Positions 54,528 to 63,972 of a DNA stretch of 64,000 bases are shown piece after piece. How positions within the stretch are numbered: the stretch's first letter is position 1; every line of letters begins with the position of its first letter. The stretch spans positions 4,928,501 through 4,992,500 of the forward strand of contig NZ_CP048817.1 in the NCBI RefSeq assembly GCF_014171475.1, read 5' to 3'. The notes under the pieces were generated by a model. The model was given only the letters and a program-made list of their open reading frames with translations, had not been told where the DNA came from and made no database searches. The position numbers were made by a program, and so were the translations under genes. Source of the DNA: Sphingomonas sp. So64.6b (GTDB lineage: Bacteria > Pseudomonadota > Alphaproteobacteria > Sphingomonadales > Sphingomonadaceae).

Positions 54528-56275
54528 ATGACGTACGATCTGCTGATCCGCGGTGGCACGATCGTCGACGGGAGCGGCGCGCCACCTTTTACCGGTGATG
54601 TCGCGGTATCCGCCGGACGCATTGTGGCGGTCGGCAAGGTCGACGGTTCGGCGGAGCGCGTCATCGACGCCACCGGGCTGCTCGTCACGCCCGGTTTTGT
54701 CGATATCCACACCCATTACGACGGTCAGGCGACCTGGGAAGCGCGGATGCAGCCTTCGTCGTGGCACGGGGTGACCACCGTGGTGATGGGAAATTGCGGC
54801 GTCGGCTTCGCGCCGTGCCGGCCGGGCGACCGATCGACGCTGGTGCGGCTGATGGAGGGCGTGGAGGACATTCCCTATCCCGTGCTGATGGACGGCCTGC
54901 CCTGGAACTGGGAGACTTTTGCAGACTATCTGGATTCGCTGGCGGAGCGGCGCTTCGATGTCGAGATCGGCGCGCAGCTGCCGCATGCACCGTTGCGCGT
55001 CTATGCGATGGGCGAACGCGCGGAACAGCGTCTGCCCGCTGACCGGCGCGAGATCGCGCTGATGCGCGCGCTGGCGTGCGAGGCGATCGAAGCGGGCGCG
55101 CTTGGCTTTTCGACATCGCGTACGATCATGCACCGCGCGGCCGACGGATCGCCGACGCCGACGCTGGCGGCGGAGGAGCGCGAGCTGATGGCGATCGCCA
55201 TGGGCTTGTCCGACGCCGGGCGCGGCGTGCTGCAATTCGTGTCGGATTTCGACGATCCGCGCGCCGAATTCGCCATGATGCGGCGGCTCGTCGAAGCATC
55301 GGGGCGGCCGCTGTCCTTCTCGCTGGTGCAAAGCGCCTCGCGTCCGGACAATTGGAAAATTCTGCTCGCCGAATTGTCGCGTGCGGTGGATGACGGTTTG
55401 CCGATGCGCGCTCAGGTCTGCGGCCGCCCGGTGGGCATGATGCTCGGTTTCGAGCTGAGCCTGAACCCATTTCTCGAAACCAAAACCTATCGCGATGTCG
55501 CGGCGCTGCCGCTGCCCGATCGTGCCGCCGCGCTTGGCGATCCGGCGATCCGGCGATGCGCCGTCGCCTGCTCGCCGACGCGGTAGACGGCTCATCGCAA
55601 TGGGCGCGCTATCTGGCCGATATCGAGCGCATGCTGATCCTCGATCCTGTCCCGGACTATGAAGCGCGGCCTGAACGCTCGATCGGGGCGATTGCACGGG
55701 CGCGAGGCATCTCGCCGGCCGAGGCCGCGCTGGACCATATGCTCAGCGAAGAGGGGCGTGGTGTGCTGTATCTGCCGTTCCTCAACTATGCCGACTATAA
55801 TCTCGACGCCTGTCATCAGATGTTGACTCACCGCGACACAGTGAGCGGCCTGTCCGATGGCGGCGCGCATGTCGGCACGATCTGCGATGCGAGCTTTCCG
55901 ACCTCAATGCTGACGCACTGGACGCGCGACCGCAGCCGTGGCCCCAAATTGTCGCTGGCCGAAGCGGTCGCGCTGCAGACGTCGAAGACGGCGGCGGCGG
56001 TCGGATTGACCGATCGTGGGCTGATCCGGCCTGGGCTTCGGGCCGATATGAACATCATCGATCATGCGGGGTTGGTGCTGCATGGCCCGGAGGTTGCCTA
56101 TGATCTCCCCGCCGGCGGACGACGGCTGTTGCAGCGCGCGGAGGGGTACCGGCATAGTTTCGTCGGCGGGGTGGAGACCTATCGCGACGGTCAGGCGACG
56201 GGCATGCTGCCGGGCCGGTTGATCCGTTCGCCACAAATTGCGGCAGGACCGGTTGCGGTGGCGGCATACACGTAG
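54528..56275 (+). pseudogene. D-aminoacylase-like amidohydrolase, frameshifted by an 8-bp duplication
   Basis: The reading frame from ATG 54528 encodes the N-terminal half of an amidohydrolase-3 (N-acyl-D-amino-acid deacylase-like) protein: LLIRGGTIVDGSGAPPF, the metal motif FVDIHTHYDG and [10 protein letters not shown]. It then goes out of frame after ALGDPA and stops at 55586. The C-terminal half (RRRLLADAVDGSSQWARYL, SDGGAHVGTICD, RPGLRADMNIID) continues in another frame to 56275. GATCCGGC is duplicated in tandem at 55539-55554; removing one copy restores a 579-codon frame with full family layout. It is either a recent pseudogene, a reversible slippage switch, or a sequence error. A restart at ATG 55556 could yield a separate fragment. 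Confidence 0.88.
55539..55554 (+). repeat. 8-bp tandem direct repeat causing frameshift
   Basis: GATCCGGC occurs twice head to tail (55539-55546 and 55547-55554). One copy too many shifts the frame by +2. Deleting one gives GDPAMRRRLLADAVD across the junction, joining both halves of the amidohydrolase. Short tandem duplications of this kind arise by replication slippage. Confidence 0.9.
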
Positions 56276-56308
56276 GAAAATACGCGCAAAGACACGGCGC
56301 GCGCCCTT

Positions 56309-56328
56309 CCCTCCAAATGGGGATGGCA
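56309..56328 (+). promoter_or_regulatory. Shared island motif upstream of the LuxR-type gene
   Basis: CCTCCAAATGGGGATGGCAG lies 49 bp before ATG 56362 and points toward the gene; the core CCAAATG is at 56313-56319. The 15-nt segment CCAAATGGGGATGGC is identical to the reverse of the copy before the epimerase-like gene at 17.85 kb. A site here would let the LuxR-type regulator control its own synthesis together with the chs genes. Confidence 0.62.
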
Positions 56329-56361
56329 GAACAGGTCGCGGCGCGGGACAGGAGAGGCAGG

Positions 56362-57513
56362 ATGAGGATGGCCACAAAAAGCCTTGAGCTGACAGATTCA
56401 CTGTTGAAGCTGCTTTACGGCGGACCGCTTGAAACGGTGCCGTGGCGCGGCTTCCTCGCGGCGCTGACCGATCATATCGGATGCGACAATGCGGCGATTA
56501 CGCTGCAGTTGAGCCGCAAGGGGCTCGCGCCGATGCTGATCTGGGGAAAGGACACCGCCGTGCGCGGCGATCTGGCCCGCGACATTGGCGGCCTCCATGC
56601 CGAAATGGGTCATATGGACCCGCTGCGCAACGCGCTCGACCGGTCGGGCGAAATCCTGCTGCTCGAGGAAGTGACCAGCCGCGAGGCGCTGCTCGAGGAT
56701 AAATTCTACCAGACCGTGCTGCGCCCCTACGGCATCGAACAGGCGCTCGGCATGTATGTCCGCGAACCCGGCGGTCTGGAATGCAATATCGGCCTGACCA
56801 GCTCGGCCGAGGGCGTTCGCTTCGGCAAGGCGCACAAGGATTTCATGGCGCTGCTGCGGCCGCATTTCGTGCAGGCGCTGCAGCTGTTCGCGCGCATCTA
56901 TCGCGACGAATCCGAAATCGAGGTGCTGACCGACGCGCTCGACCGCCTGACCATCGGCACCTTCATGATCGACGGCCGGGGCAAATTGCTCCGTTCCAAC
57001 GGCGCCGCGCGCGCCCTGGTCGAACATGGCGAGGCGTTTCGCGTGATCGATGGCCGGCTGATCCTCAACGGTCGTTCGGACTCGGCGCGTTTTCGTCAGG
57101 TCATCGATCAGGCGCTCACCGCGCGGCTGGCCCATGACAAGGACGATTATGTCCGCGCCTTCCGCTGCATCGACAATGGCAATGAAGATCTCGGCATCCT
57201 CGTCCGGGCGATCCGGCGCGATCGCCAGTCGCCGGCCGATCTCGGCCCGGCGGTGGTGGTCTATGCGACCGATGCCGGCCGCACCGGGTCGTTCAAGCAG
57301 CTGATCGCGACTCTGTTCGATCTGTCGCCGTCCGAGGCCAATCTCGCGGCGTTGCTGACCGAGGGGCTGACTCTGGCCGAAGCCGCGCGCGAGGCCGGCC
57401 TGACCGAGAGCACGGTGCGCAGCTATTCGAAGAAGATCTTCGCCAAGCTCGGCGTCAGCCGCCAGACCGACCTGGTTCGCCTGATCCTGCGCAGCGTGGC
57501 GATGTTGGGATGA
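56362..57513 (+). CDS. LuxR-type transcriptional regulator
   Basis: This 383-residue protein (from ATG 56362; ATG 56368 also fits, GGAGAGG at 56351-56357) has a large N-terminal sensor region with a PAS-like part around residues 195-310 (LDRLTIGTFMIDGRGKLLRS) and a C-terminal LuxR helix-turn-helix (LSPSEANLAALLTEGLTLAE, then GLTESTVRSYSKKIFAKLG). No response-regulator receiver domain is seen. It overlaps chsH2 by ATGA, so it is co-transcribed with the side-chain operon. It is the only regulator between 16 and 64 kb and the best candidate to act at the shared motif, probably sensing a steroid acid or CoA ester. Confidence 0.88.
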   Translation: MRMATKSLELTDSLLKLLYGGPLETVPWRGFLAALTDHIGCDNAAITLQLSRKGLAPMLIWGKDTAVRGDLARDIGGLHAEMGHMDPLRNALDRSGEILLLEEVTSREALLEDKFYQTVLRPYGIEQALGMYVREPGGLECNIGLTSSAEGVRFGKAHKDFMALLRPHFVQALQLFARIYRDESEIEVLTDALDRLTIGTFMIDGRGKLLRSNGAARALVEHGEAFRVIDGRLILNGRSDSARFRQVIDQALTARLAHDKDDYVRAFRCIDNGNEDLGILVRAIRRDRQSPADLGPAVVVYATDAGRTGSFKQLIATLFDLSPSEANLAALLTEGLTLAEAAREAGLTESTVRSYSKKIFAKLGVSRQTDLVRLILRSVAMLG

Positions 57514-58421
57514 GCGATACGGCCGACGCTATCGCGGCGCACCTCGCCGCCCATGTCGGCCGGTCCTATGGACCTTACCGTGCATGGGATGCAGTCAACG
57601 CGCCGATGATCCGTCAATGGCGTGAGGCGATCTCGGCCGAAAACGACGATGCCGCCGCGGCAGCGGATATCGCGCCGCGCTCGATGATCAACGTGTGGAT
57701 GATGCGCGGACTGGCCGACAAGCGGCCGGCGGACTCGGTATCGGACGATCCGTACGAACTCGTCGGCCTGTTGCGTGAGCAAGGGTATATCGGTGTCGTC
57801 GCGACCAGATGCACGCAGCAATATGGCCGCAACCTGCGCGCGGGCGAACGGGTCGAGAGCCAGGTGATCGTGGAATCGGTCAGCCCCAAAAAGGCCACTG
57901 CGCTCGGCGACGGCTATTTCATCACGCTGCACCATGCGTATTCGGTCGATGGCGAGCCGGTCGGTTCGATGGCCTTCACCACCTTGCATTACGCACCAAG
58001 GGTACAGGCCAAAAAGCCGTCACCGCCACAGCCGGGCATCAGCGACGATACGCGTTTCTTCTGGGAAGGCCTGAAGGCCAACCGCCTGCTCGCGCAACGC
58101 TGCGACGATTGCGGTACGCTGCGCCATCCGCCCGGACCTGTTTGCACCAAATGCCACTCCTTCGGCTGGAGCGCGGTCGAACTGAGCGGTCGCGGGACCC
58201 TGTATAGCTGGACCGTGGTCCATCATGCCGCGCATCCCGCGTTCGATTACCCCCATGCGATCGGCCTGGTCGATCTCGACGAAGGCCTGCGCATCGTCGC
58301 GCCGCTCGAACATGTCGCGCTGGACAGGCTGGCCGACGGGATGGCGTTGCAGGCCGCTTTCCACAATGTCGACGATGAGGATCGCCTGCCTGCGTTCCGG
58401 CCGGTCGCGGAGGCGGCCTGA
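57510..58421 (+). CDS. chsH2: ChsH2-like: MaoC-type domain fused to DUF35 domain
   Basis: This 303-residue protein has an N-terminal hot-dog domain (about 1-165) and a C-terminal DUF35 domain with rubredoxin-like zinc ligands Cys198, Cys201, Cys212 and Cys215 plus an OB fold (SGRGTLYSWTVVHHAAHPAF). This fused layout is that of ChsH2. The MaoC part pairs with ChsH1 to hydrate the steroid enoyl-CoA; the DUF35 part binds Ltp2 and is needed for retro-aldol cleavage. The length matches mycobacterial ChsH2 (about 311). It overlaps chsE1 by 1 bp. Confidence 0.9.
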   Translation: MSDTADAIAAHLAAHVGRSYGPYRAWDAVNAPMIRQWREAISAENDDAAAAADIAPRSMINVWMMRGLADKRPADSVSDDPYELVGLLREQGYIGVVATRCTQQYGRNLRAGERVESQVIVESVSPKKATALGDGYFITLHHAYSVDGEPVGSMAFTTLHYAPRVQAKKPSPPQPGISDDTRFFWEGLKANRLLAQRCDDCGTLRHPPGPVCTKCHSFGWSAVELSGRGTLYSWTVVHHAAHPAFDYPHAIGLVDLDEGLRIVAPLEHVALDRLADGMALQAAFHNVDDEDRLPAFRPVAEAA

Positions 58422-59404
58422 TGGACTATCGGATTTCCGACGAGCAGCGCGCGATCGCCGATCTCGCCGGTGACCTGTTTACCGGCAACGGCGACACGCC
58501 GCCGCCATGGTCGGTGCTGGAGGCGGCGGGGCTGCCGCAATTGCTGGTGCCCGAAGCGCTGGGCGGCGTCGGCCTGGGACAGGTCGATATGGCGCTGGTG
58601 CTGATCGAGCAGGGCAGGGGACTGGTCGCCACGCCGTTGTGGCGGCACGCGGTGGCCGCCCTGGTCTTGGCGCGCGCAGGGCGAACGCCGGCGCCCGGCG
58701 AGCGGCTGACGGTCGCGGTGGAAAGCGACGCGAGCGCTGAACGCACGGGCGATCGCTGGACGCTACGCGGCACCGCGCGGGCCGTATCGGGCGCCGGTGA
58801 CGCCGCGAAGGCCGTCATTGTCGCACAAGCGGGTGATCGCGCCGGGCTTTTCGAAATCGACCTGAGCGACGCCGACGTCGCGCGCGTGGACGGAATATTG
58901 ACTGATGGAGAGGCGGCCAGCGACCTCATCCTGACCAACGCGCCGGCACAGTTGCTCGACGTGGACGCTGGCTGGCTGCGGGCTCGTGCCGCCGCTTGCC
59001 TCGCCGCGCTAGCAGTTGGTGTGGCGCGCGGCGCGGTCGAGCGGACCGCCGCCTATGTCACCGCGCGCCATCAGTTCGACCGCCCGATCGGCAGCTTTCA
59101 GGCGGTGGCGCAGCGCATGGCCGATGCGTTCACCGACGTCGAGGTGGCGCAGACGCTGGCGATGGAACTCGCCTGGCGGATCGATGCCGGCGCGGATCTC
59201 GGCAACAGCGTCGAGGTCACGACCTATTGGGCCAATCAGTGCAGCCACCGTGTGGCGCATGCCGCAATGCACTTGCATGGCGGCATCGGCGCCGACACCA
59301 GCTATCCGATTCATCGGGTGCTGTTGATGAGCCGCGCGCTGGAACTGATGTTGGGCGGTTCGCGGCAGCAGATCGCGCGGATCGGCGAAAGGCTGGCGGC
59401 ATGA
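58421..59404 (+). CDS. chsE1: ChsE1-like acyl-CoA dehydrogenase subunit (FadE28 type)
   Basis: This 327-residue, short acyl-CoA dehydrogenase chain begins MDYRISDEQRAIADLAGDLF; the C-terminal domain has RHQFDRPIGSFQAVAQRMAD and MHLHGGIGADTSYPIHRVLL. Size and the ending LELMLGGSRQQIARIGERL match FadE28 (ChsE1). With ChsE2 it forms an alpha2beta2 enzyme that desaturates the C3 side chain of the 22-oyl-CoA steroid. It overlaps chsH1 by ATGA. Confidence 0.87.
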   Translation: MDYRISDEQRAIADLAGDLFTGNGDTPPPWSVLEAAGLPQLLVPEALGGVGLGQVDMALVLIEQGRGLVATPLWRHAVAALVLARAGRTPAPGERLTVAVESDASAERTGDRWTLRGTARAVSGAGDAAKAVIVAQAGDRAGLFEIDLSDADVARVDGILTDGEAASDLILTNAPAQLLDVDAGWLRARAAACLAALAVGVARGAVERTAAYVTARHQFDRPIGSFQAVAQRMADAFTDVEVAQTLAMELAWRIDAGADLGNSVEVTTYWANQCSHRVAHAAMHLHGGIGADTSYPIHRVLLMSRALELMLGGSRQQIARIGERLAA

Positions 59405-59799
59405 TCGACCTGTTCGTTGCCGGAACACCGCTGCCGCCCGTCGATATCCCGGTCACCACGCGGTCGATCGTCGCCTCGGCGCTGGCGACGCGTGACTATC
59501 AGGATGTGCACCATGATCTGCCGCGCGCGCGCGAACTCGGCACGCCTGATGTGTTCATGAACATCCTGACCTCGAACGGCTATGTCGAACGCTATGTCGA
59601 CCGCTGGCGCGATCCCGCAAGCGAGATCGAATCGATCGAACTCAAGCTCGGCACTTCCAATTTCCCCGGCGATGTCATGCAGATGACTGGCCAGGTCGAA
59701 ACCGTCGATGGCCATCGCGCGACCTTGTCGATCACCGGCGGCAATGCGCGCGGTGCCCATGTCATCGCGACCGTCACCGTCCGGCGGGTCGCGGCATGA
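59401..59799 (+). CDS. chsH1: ChsH1-like MaoC-type hydratase subunit
   Basis: This 132-residue hot-dog protein has a hydratase-2-like motif: Asp32, Asp35, His37 and His38 in TRDYQDVHHDLPRARELG. It ends VIATVTVRRV. Size matches ChsH1 (about 129). The ChsH1-ChsH2 complex hydrates the steroid 17(20)-enoyl-CoA; the catalytic residues are in this subunit. It overlaps ltp2 by ATGA. Confidence 0.87.
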   Translation: MIDLFVAGTPLPPVDIPVTTRSIVASALATRDYQDVHHDLPRARELGTPDVFMNILTSNGYVERYVDRWRDPASEIESIELKLGTSNFPGDVMQMTGQVETVDGHRATLSITGGNARGAHVIATVTVRRVAA

Positions 59800-60971
59800 C
59801 ATCGAATGCCCTTTCCGGCGCGGCGGCGATCGTCGGCATCGGCGCGACCGAGTTTTCGAAAGCTTCGGGCCGGACCGAGATCCGCCTTGCGCTGGAGGCG
59901 GCTCTCGCTGCGCTCGCCGATGCGGGAATCGCGCCCGAAGAAGTCGACGGCATCAGCACTTATACGATGGACAACAATCCGGAGGCGGACGTGCATCGCC
60001 TGCTCGGTGGCCGCGCGCTGCGCTTCTTCTCGCGCATCGATTATGGCGGCGGGGCGGCCTGCGCGCCGGTGATGCAGGCGGCGATGGCGGTCGCGTCGGG
60101 CGCCGCCGAAGTGGTGCTGTGCTACCGCGCGATGAACGAGCGGTCCTGGTATCGCTTCGGCCAGGCCGGCGGCGTCGCGCCGTCCGCACTATACAAATCC
60201 ACGCATTACAGCTGGTATTCGCCCGCGGGACTGCTCACCCCCGCGTCGCAAGTGGCGATCGCGGCGCGGCGCTACATGATCGATTTCGGCGCGACGAGCG
60301 AAGATTTCGGCCGCGTGTCGGTGGCGGCGCGCGATTTCGCGGCGACCAACCCGGCGGCCTTTTTCTACGGCAAGCCGATCACGCTTGAGGACCATCAGAC
60401 TTCGCGCATGATCGCCGATCCGTTGCGGCTGCTCGATTGCTGCCAGGAAAGCGACGGCGCGGTGGCGCTGATCGTCACGTCGCTCGATCGCGCCCGGCAA
60501 TTGGGCGGGCGCCCGGCGGTGATCCGCGCGGCGGCGCAAGGCAGCGGGCCGGAACAACATCTGATGACCAGCTATTATCGCGACAGTATCTCGGAACTGC
60601 CCGAGATGAAGCTGGTCGCCGACCAGATGTATGCGATGAGCGGGCTGGCGCCCGCGGATATCCAGACCGCGATCATCTACGATCATTTCACGCCCTATGT
60701 CCTGCCGCAGCTCGAGGCGTGCGGTTTCTGCGCGCGCGGCGAGGCCAGGGAATTCATACGCTCGGGCGCACACGCACGGGGCGGCCGCTTGCCGATCAAC
60801 CCGCATGGCGGCCAGCTTGGCGAAGCTTATGTGCACGGCATGAACGGTATCGCCGAAGCGGTGCGGCAAATCCGCGGCACGTCGGTCAACCAGCAACCAG
60901 GGGTCGAACATGTGCTTGTCACCGCGGGCGCCGGGGTGCCGACCAGCGGCCTGATCCTGGGGCGGGACTGA
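59796..60971 (+). CDS. ltp2: Ltp2-like steroid side-chain aldolase (thiolase fold)
   Basis: This 391-residue protein has a thiolase-like fold but lacks the canonical thiolase Cys motif at the usual place. The GGQLGEAYVHGMNGIAEAVR segment near the C-terminus carries Tyr345, matching a conserved tyrosine of Ltp2, and AIIYDHFTPYVLPQLEACGF another conserved part. Ltp2 with the DUF35 domain of ChsH2 cleaves 17-hydroxy-pregnene-carboxyl-CoA to androstenedione and propionyl-CoA. The gene order chsH2-chsE1-chsH1-ltp2-chsE2 supports this. Confidence 0.9.
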   Translation: MTSNALSGAAAIVGIGATEFSKASGRTEIRLALEAALAALADAGIAPEEVDGISTYTMDNNPEADVHRLLGGRALRFFSRIDYGGGAACAPVMQAAMAVASGAAEVVLCYRAMNERSWYRFGQAGGVAPSALYKSTHYSWYSPAGLLTPASQVAIAARRYMIDFGATSEDFGRVSVAARDFAATNPAAFFYGKPITLEDHQTSRMIADPLRLLDCCQESDGAVALIVTSLDRARQLGGRPAVIRAAAQGSGPEQHLMTSYYRDSISELPEMKLVADQMYAMSGLAPADIQTAIIYDHFTPYVLPQLEACGFCARGEAREFIRSGAHARGGRLPINPHGGQLGEAYVHGMNGIAEAVRQIRGTSVNQQPGVEHVLVTAGAGVPTSGLILGRD

Positions 60972-60973
60972 CC

Positions 60974-62161
60974 ATGCATATCGCACTGACCGCCGATCAG
61001 GAGCGCGTTCGCGCCGCGACGCGCGTCTATTTCCAGGGCCTGCTCGGCGACGGCAAGCGCGCCGCCTATGACGCGGAGGTCGCGACCGGCGTCGAGGCCG
61101 GACCGGAATATCGCCGCCTGATCCGTCAGATGGGCAAGGATGGCTGGCTCGCCGTCGGCTGGCCGGTGGAATTTGGCGGGCGTGGCTATGGTCCGGTCGA
61201 ACAACTGATTTTCCTCGAAGAGACGCAGCGGGCAAGGGCCCCTTATCCCTTTGTCACGCTGTCGACGGTCGGCCCGGCGCTGATGGCGCATGGCAGCGAT
61301 GCGCAGAAACGGCGCTTTCTGCCCGGCATCGCCGCTGGCGAGATCCATTTCGCGATCGGCTATACCGAACCCGGTTCGGGCACCGATCTCGCCAGCCTGC
61401 GCTCGACCGCGGTGCGGCGGGTGGATGGCGGCTTCACCGTCAATGGCCAGAAAATCTATACCAGCCATGCCGAGGGTGCCGATTTCATCTGGTTTGCCGC
61501 GCGCACCGATCCGGATCGGCCGCGCCACAAGGGGCTGTCGATCCTGATCGTCGATACCAGTCGTCCGGGTTTTTCCGCGACGCCGATCCATACCGTTGGC
61601 GGGATGCGCACCAACGCGACCTTCTACGATGATGTCGTGGTCGATGAGGATATGCTGGTCGGTGAATGGAATGGCGGCTGGAAACTGATCACCTCGCAAT
61701 TGAACCATGAACGGATCGGCCTCGCCGCGCGCAACGCGATCGGTGAAGCTCTGTTCGATCGGGTCCTGGCCTGGGCGCGCACGCCGGCGGGCAATCGCCG
61801 GCCGATCGACGATCCGACGATTCAGGCGCTGCTCGGCGAATGCGAGGCGCGGCTGCACGCGGTGCGCAGCTATAATTACCGGCTGGCGTCGGAAATGGCG
61901 CATGCCGAACCGTCCGCCGCGCTCGCATCTTCGGCCAAGATCTTCGGCACCGACACGATGATCGAAGTCTGCCGGCTGCTGCTCGAAGTGCTCGGCATGG
62001 GCGGCCTGTATCGGTCCGGCAGCCCGGCGGCGCTGATCGGCGGCGATGTCGAGCAATATTACCGCAAGTGCCAGATCAATACCTTTGGCGGGGGAACGGC
62101 GGAAGTGTTGCGCGACATCGTCGCCCAGCACGGCCTCGGCACACCGCGGGTGGTGCGGTGA
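60974..62161 (+). CDS. chsE2: ChsE2-like acyl-CoA dehydrogenase subunit (FadE29 type)
   Basis: This 395-residue flavoprotein contains HFAIGYTEPGSGTDLASLRS, NATFYDDVVVDEDMLVGEWN and the ending INTFGGGTAEVLRDIVAQHG, very much like FadE29 (ChsE2). It carries the full FAD/substrate middle domain missing from ChsE1, its partner. Together they oxidise the propionate side chain of the steroid CoA ester. The stop and the next start overlap by one base (TGATG). Confidence 0.9.
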   Translation: MHIALTADQERVRAATRVYFQGLLGDGKRAAYDAEVATGVEAGPEYRRLIRQMGKDGWLAVGWPVEFGGRGYGPVEQLIFLEETQRARAPYPFVTLSTVGPALMAHGSDAQKRRFLPGIAAGEIHFAIGYTEPGSGTDLASLRSTAVRRVDGGFTVNGQKIYTSHAEGADFIWFAARTDPDRPRHKGLSILIVDTSRPGFSATPIHTVGGMRTNATFYDDVVVDEDMLVGEWNGGWKLITSQLNHERIGLAARNAIGEALFDRVLAWARTPAGNRRPIDDPTIQALLGECEARLHAVRSYNYRLASEMAHAEPSAALASSAKIFGTDTMIEVCRLLLEVLGMGGLYRSGSPAALIGGDVEQYYRKCQINTFGGGTAEVLRDIVAQHGLGTPRVVR

Positions 62162-63972
62162 TGGTGGACAAATGGGATCGCGCGCTCGGGCCGCTTGACG
62201 ATGCGGACCTGCAGGCGATCTTCGATCGCCGCCTGCCGATCGTGGCGCGGCATGTGCCGTCGAGCGACTTTACGTTCGCCGATCTGATCGAACAGCGTGC
62301 CGCCGAACGTGGCGATGCGGTGTTCCTGATCGATGGCGATCGCCGCCGTTCATGGGCCGAGGTCGAAGCGGAAAGCCGGCGCATTGCCCATGCGGTGCGC
62401 GAATTGGGTCTGGCGCGCGGCGATGTCTGCGCGATCATGCTTCAGAACCGGATTGAATATGTCACCGTGATGCTCGGGCTGGTGCGCGCTGGCGTGGTCG
62501 CAGCGTTACTCAACACGAGCATCGGCGGCGCGGCGCTTGGGCACGCGATCCGTGAAACCGGCGCACGCGCACTGATCATGGGCAGCGAGTGCCAGTCGAG
62601 CTTTACCGGCATCGCGGCCGATTTGCCGCGCTGGATCGTGCGTGACGGCGATGCGGCACCGTCCGATGGTCAGGTCGATCTGCTCGCCCGGGCGGATACC
62701 ATCGGCGACCGGCCGATCCCGGCCGGCTGGCGGGCGGGCATCGTTGGTGAGGATACCGCCCTGTTCATCTTCACCTCGGGCACCACTGGCCTGCCCAAGG
62801 CGGCGATCCTCAGCCATATGCGCTGGCTGATGGGCGGCGACATCAAAGTCGCGATGATGGAGCTGGATGAGCGCGATATGTTCTACTGCTTCCTGCCGAT
62901 GTTCCATGGCGCGGTGATCATGTCCTTGTTCGCGGCGGCGGTCGCGGCGGGCGGGCCGCTGGTGATCCGCCGCCGCTTCAGCGCAAGCCGCTTCTGGGAC
63001 GATGTGCGCGAACATGGTGTGACCACCTGCCAATATGTCGGGGAGATATGCCGCTATCTGATGAACCGCCCGCCGCGTGACGACGATCGCGATCACACGC
63101 TGCGCGCGATCACCGGCACGGGAATGAGTCCCGAATTATGGGGCCCGTTCCAGCGGCGCTTCGGCGTGCCGCAAATCTATGAAGGCTGGGGTGCGACGGA
63201 ATGCAACACCTCGCTGGTCAATTACGAGAATGTGCCGGGCGCGGTCGGCCGGGTGATCGACTGGGCGCGCACCAATCTGCGCATCGTGCGTTTCGATGTG
63301 GAGACGGAAACGCATCCGCGTGATGCCGATGGTCATTTAATCCTGTGCGCGCCGGGTGAAGCGGGTGAGGCGATTGCGAAGATCACCCGCTCGCCCAGGA
63401 CCGGCGGCGGGCGGTTCGAAGGCTATACATCGGCCACCGCGACCGAGCGCAAGATTCTGCGCAACGTGTTTGTGTCCGGCGACGAATATTGGAGCTCGGG
63501 CGACCTGCTACGCTGCGAGCCGTCGGGCCAATGCTATTTCGTCGACCGGATCGGCGATACCTTTCGCTGGAAGAGCGAGAATGTCTCGACTCAGGAGGTT
63601 TCCGACCTGCTTGGCGATCTGCCCGGGCTGGAGATGATCGTGGTGTACGGCGTGAAGGTGCCCGGCGCGGAAGGCCGCGCAGGAATGGCGGCGCTGATCA
63701 TGCAGGCCGGCGCGGTATTCGATCCGGAGGCTTTCTATACGCTCGCCACCACCCGGCTGGCCACGTTCGCGGTGCCGCTTTTCGTGCGGGTGTGGCGCGA
63801 CCCCGATTTCACCGCCAGCTACAAGCTGCGCAAGGTCGATCTGCAGCGTGAGGGATATGATCCCGCTCAGGTGGATGACCCGCTGTTCGTCATCGATCAC
63901 GACCGCCATCGCTATGTGCCGATCACCCCCGCTGCGGTCGCCCGCGCGACCGGCGTCACAGTGGCGGCATGA
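62161..63972 (+). CDS. FATP-type very-long-chain/steroid acyl-CoA synthetase
   Basis: This 603-residue AMP-forming ligase of the fatty-acid-transport-protein subgroup has TSGTTGLPKA (205-214), YEGWGATECN, and the FATP signature with GDTFRWKSENVSTQEVSDLL at the C-terminal hinge. Members of this group activate very-long-chain acids and bile or cholestenoic acids. Directly after chsE2 in the side-chain operon, it probably activates the steroid C22-C24 acid at the start of side-chain removal. It overlaps the next gene by ATGA. Confidence 0.88.
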   Translation: MVDKWDRALGPLDDADLQAIFDRRLPIVARHVPSSDFTFADLIEQRAAERGDAVFLIDGDRRRSWAEVEAESRRIAHAVRELGLARGDVCAIMLQNRIEYVTVMLGLVRAGVVAALLNTSIGGAALGHAIRETGARALIMGSECQSSFTGIAADLPRWIVRDGDAAPSDGQVDLLARADTIGDRPIPAGWRAGIVGEDTALFIFTSGTTGLPKAAILSHMRWLMGGDIKVAMMELDERDMFYCFLPMFHGAVIMSLFAAAVAAGGPLVIRRRFSASRFWDDVREHGVTTCQYVGEICRYLMNRPPRDDDRDHTLRAITGTGMSPELWGPFQRRFGVPQIYEGWGATECNTSLVNYENVPGAVGRVIDWARTNLRIVRFDVETETHPRDADGHLILCAPGEAGEAIAKITRSPRTGGGRFEGYTSATATERKILRNVFVSGDEYWSSGDLLRCEPSGQCYFVDRIGDTFRWKSENVSTQEVSDLLGDLPGLEMIVVYGVKVPGAEGRAGMAALIMQAGAVFDPEAFYTLATTRLATFAVPLFVRVWRDPDFTASYKLRKVDLQREGYDPAQVDDPLFVIDHDRHRYVPITPAAVARATGVTVAA

